From positions 1 through 6,487 of the forward strand of contig DVLP01000381.1 in NCBI GenBank assembly GCA_018715445.1: DNA of 6,487 bases. Reading direction: 5' to 3'. The notes below the pieces were generated by a model. That model did not search any database. It was not told where the DNA came from and saw only the letters and a list, made by a program, of their open reading frames with translations. The first letter of the stretch is position 1. Every line of letters starts with the position of its first letter. The position numbers and the translations under genes are program-made. Below, piece after piece: positions 5,699 through 6,487 of this stretch. This stretch comes from Candidatus Avipropionibacterium avicola (GTDB lineage Bacteria > Actinomycetota > Actinomycetes > Propionibacteriales > Propionibacteriaceae).

Positions 5699-6487
5699 TC
5701 ACTCCGGGTCGGCATGTTCCGGAGCCCGCGCATGGGCCGGACGCTCCGCACGAGCCAGCTTCGAGGGCCACCAGATCGCTCGGCCGATCTCGAGGCTCAT
5801 CGCCGGCACCAGCAGGGTCCGCACGATGAAGGTGTCCATCAGGACTCCGAGCGCCACGATCACCGCGAGTTGCAGCAGGAACAGGATCGGGATCACGGCC
5901 AGGGCGGCGAAGGTCGCGGCGAGCACCAGTCCGGCCGAGGTAATCACCCCGCCGGTGATGGCCACCCCGCGTACCAGACCGGTACGGGTGCCGTGCCGGA
6001 TCGTCTCCTCCCGGACCCGGGTCATCAGGAAGATGTTGTAGTCGACACCGAGCGCGACCAGGAAGACGAAGCCGTACAACGGTACGGCGGGATCGGCACC
6101 CGGCAGGTCCAGCAGGTGGTTGAAGATCAGCGCCGAGACCCCCAGCGCCGTCGCGAACGAGACGACCGTGGTGAACAGCAGCACCAGGCCGATCACCACC
6201 GCCCGCAACAGCACCATCAGGATCAGCGCGATCACCACGAGCACGACCGGGATGATGATCGTCCGGTCATGGATCGAGGCGTCGATGGTGTCGACGTCGG
6301 TCGCGGTGACACCACCGATGAGGGCCTGCCCGTCCAGCTCGGTCCGCAGGTCGCGGATGACGTGTTCGGCGGCTTCGCTGTCAGCGGCATCGGCCAGGGT
6401 CGCCTGGAGCAGGACGTCACCGTCGGAGACCGTCGGGTCCGGCGCCGGGGTCCCGGGTGGACCCAGGGGCTGGATCCCGTCCTCGGT
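5699..6487 (-). CDS. MMPL/RND-superfamily membrane transporter, C-terminal 262 residues (5' end outside window)
   Basis: The C-terminal part of a proton-driven MMPL-type exporter; the frame is open to the last base of the window. The first 75 or so visible residues are the end of the outer loop (LLQATLADAADSEAAEHVIRDL, then DASIHDRTIIIP). Five membrane segments follow at about 76-96, 97-121, 138-156, 170-195 and 198-222. The third carries the family signature FVFLVALGVDYNIFLMTR, whose Asp149 of the visible part belongs to the proton-relay motif. GGVITSAGLVLAATFAAL and GVLMDTFIVRTLLVPA are also typical of MMPL C-halves. The protein ends in a hydrophilic tail, WWPSKLARAERPAHARAPEH. Substrate cannot be inferred: relatives move lipids, siderophores or drugs. 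It ends 36 bp before the exonuclease start, with no clear terminator between. Confidence 0.93.
   Translation of the reverse strand, partial: TEDGIQPLGPPGTPAPDPTVSDGDVLLQATLADAADSEAAEHVIRDLRTELDGQALIGGVTATDVDTIDASIHDRTIIIPVVLVVIALILMVLLRAVVIGLVLLFTTVVSFATALGVSALIFNHLLDLPGADPAVPLYGFVFLVALGVDYNIFLMTRVREETIRHGTRTGLVRGVAITGGVITSAGLVLAATFAALAVIPILFLLQLAVIVALGVLMDTFIVRTLLVPAMSLEIGRAIWWPSKLARAERPAHARAPEHADPE

Noticed and set aside
1..6487. CRISPR arrays, tRNA or rRNA genes, insertion sequences, phage or defence genes
   Set aside because: I saw no regularly spaced repeats, no tRNA-like cloverleaf, no transposase or integrase motifs, and no coding content suggesting a defence or mobile system.

Overview
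The window is high-GC DNA with G/C-rich third codon positions, GTG starts, a carbohydrate ABC importer without its own ATPase gene in view, an actinobacterial-type glnA, and a candidate GlnR box. Together these point to an actinomycete. The Propionibacteriales are a reasonable guess, but the sequence alone does not prove the family.

Layout. (i) Positions 1-2474, minus strand: a carbohydrate ABC importer operon read right to left as MalF/UgpA-type permease, MalG/UgpE-type permease, then a Tat-type lipoprotein solute-binding protein cut by the left edge. The permease genes overlap by 4 bp, and 33 bp separate the second permease from the binding protein. (ii) 2478-2724: a gene-free control region holding a TGTGA-N8-TCACA palindrome and, at its right end, a GC-rich double hairpin. 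(iii) 2725-3159, minus: a small RDD-family membrane protein. (iv) 3160-3311: divergent intergenic region with four GlnR-like half-sites at exact 11-bp spacing, a -10-like hexamer and a good ribosome binding site. (v) 3312-4733, plus: glnA, a complete type I glutamine synthetase with its adenylylation tyrosine. (vi) 4734-4825: three consecutive hairpins between convergent genes; the first is a second copy of the repeat seen beside the RDD gene. (vii) 4826-5662, minus: a stand-alone 5'-3' exonuclease of the PolA N-terminal/FEN family. (viii) 5699-6487, minus: the C-terminal part of an MMPL/RND-type membrane protein, cut by the right edge, ending 36 bp before the exonuclease and on the same strand.

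The importer would bring in an unidentified sugar or polyol, using an ATPase encoded elsewhere. GlnA assimilates ammonium and is predicted to be under GlnR transcriptional and adenylyltransferase control. The RDD gene beside glnA matches an arrangement known from other actinobacteria. The exonuclease and MMPL gene look unrelated in function but may share a transcript.

I do not see an obviously new multi-gene system. The most interesting signals are regulatory and structural: the 11-bp-phased GlnR-like array, and a dispersed hairpin repeat with tandem G·A mismatches in its stem, present next to two stop codons.
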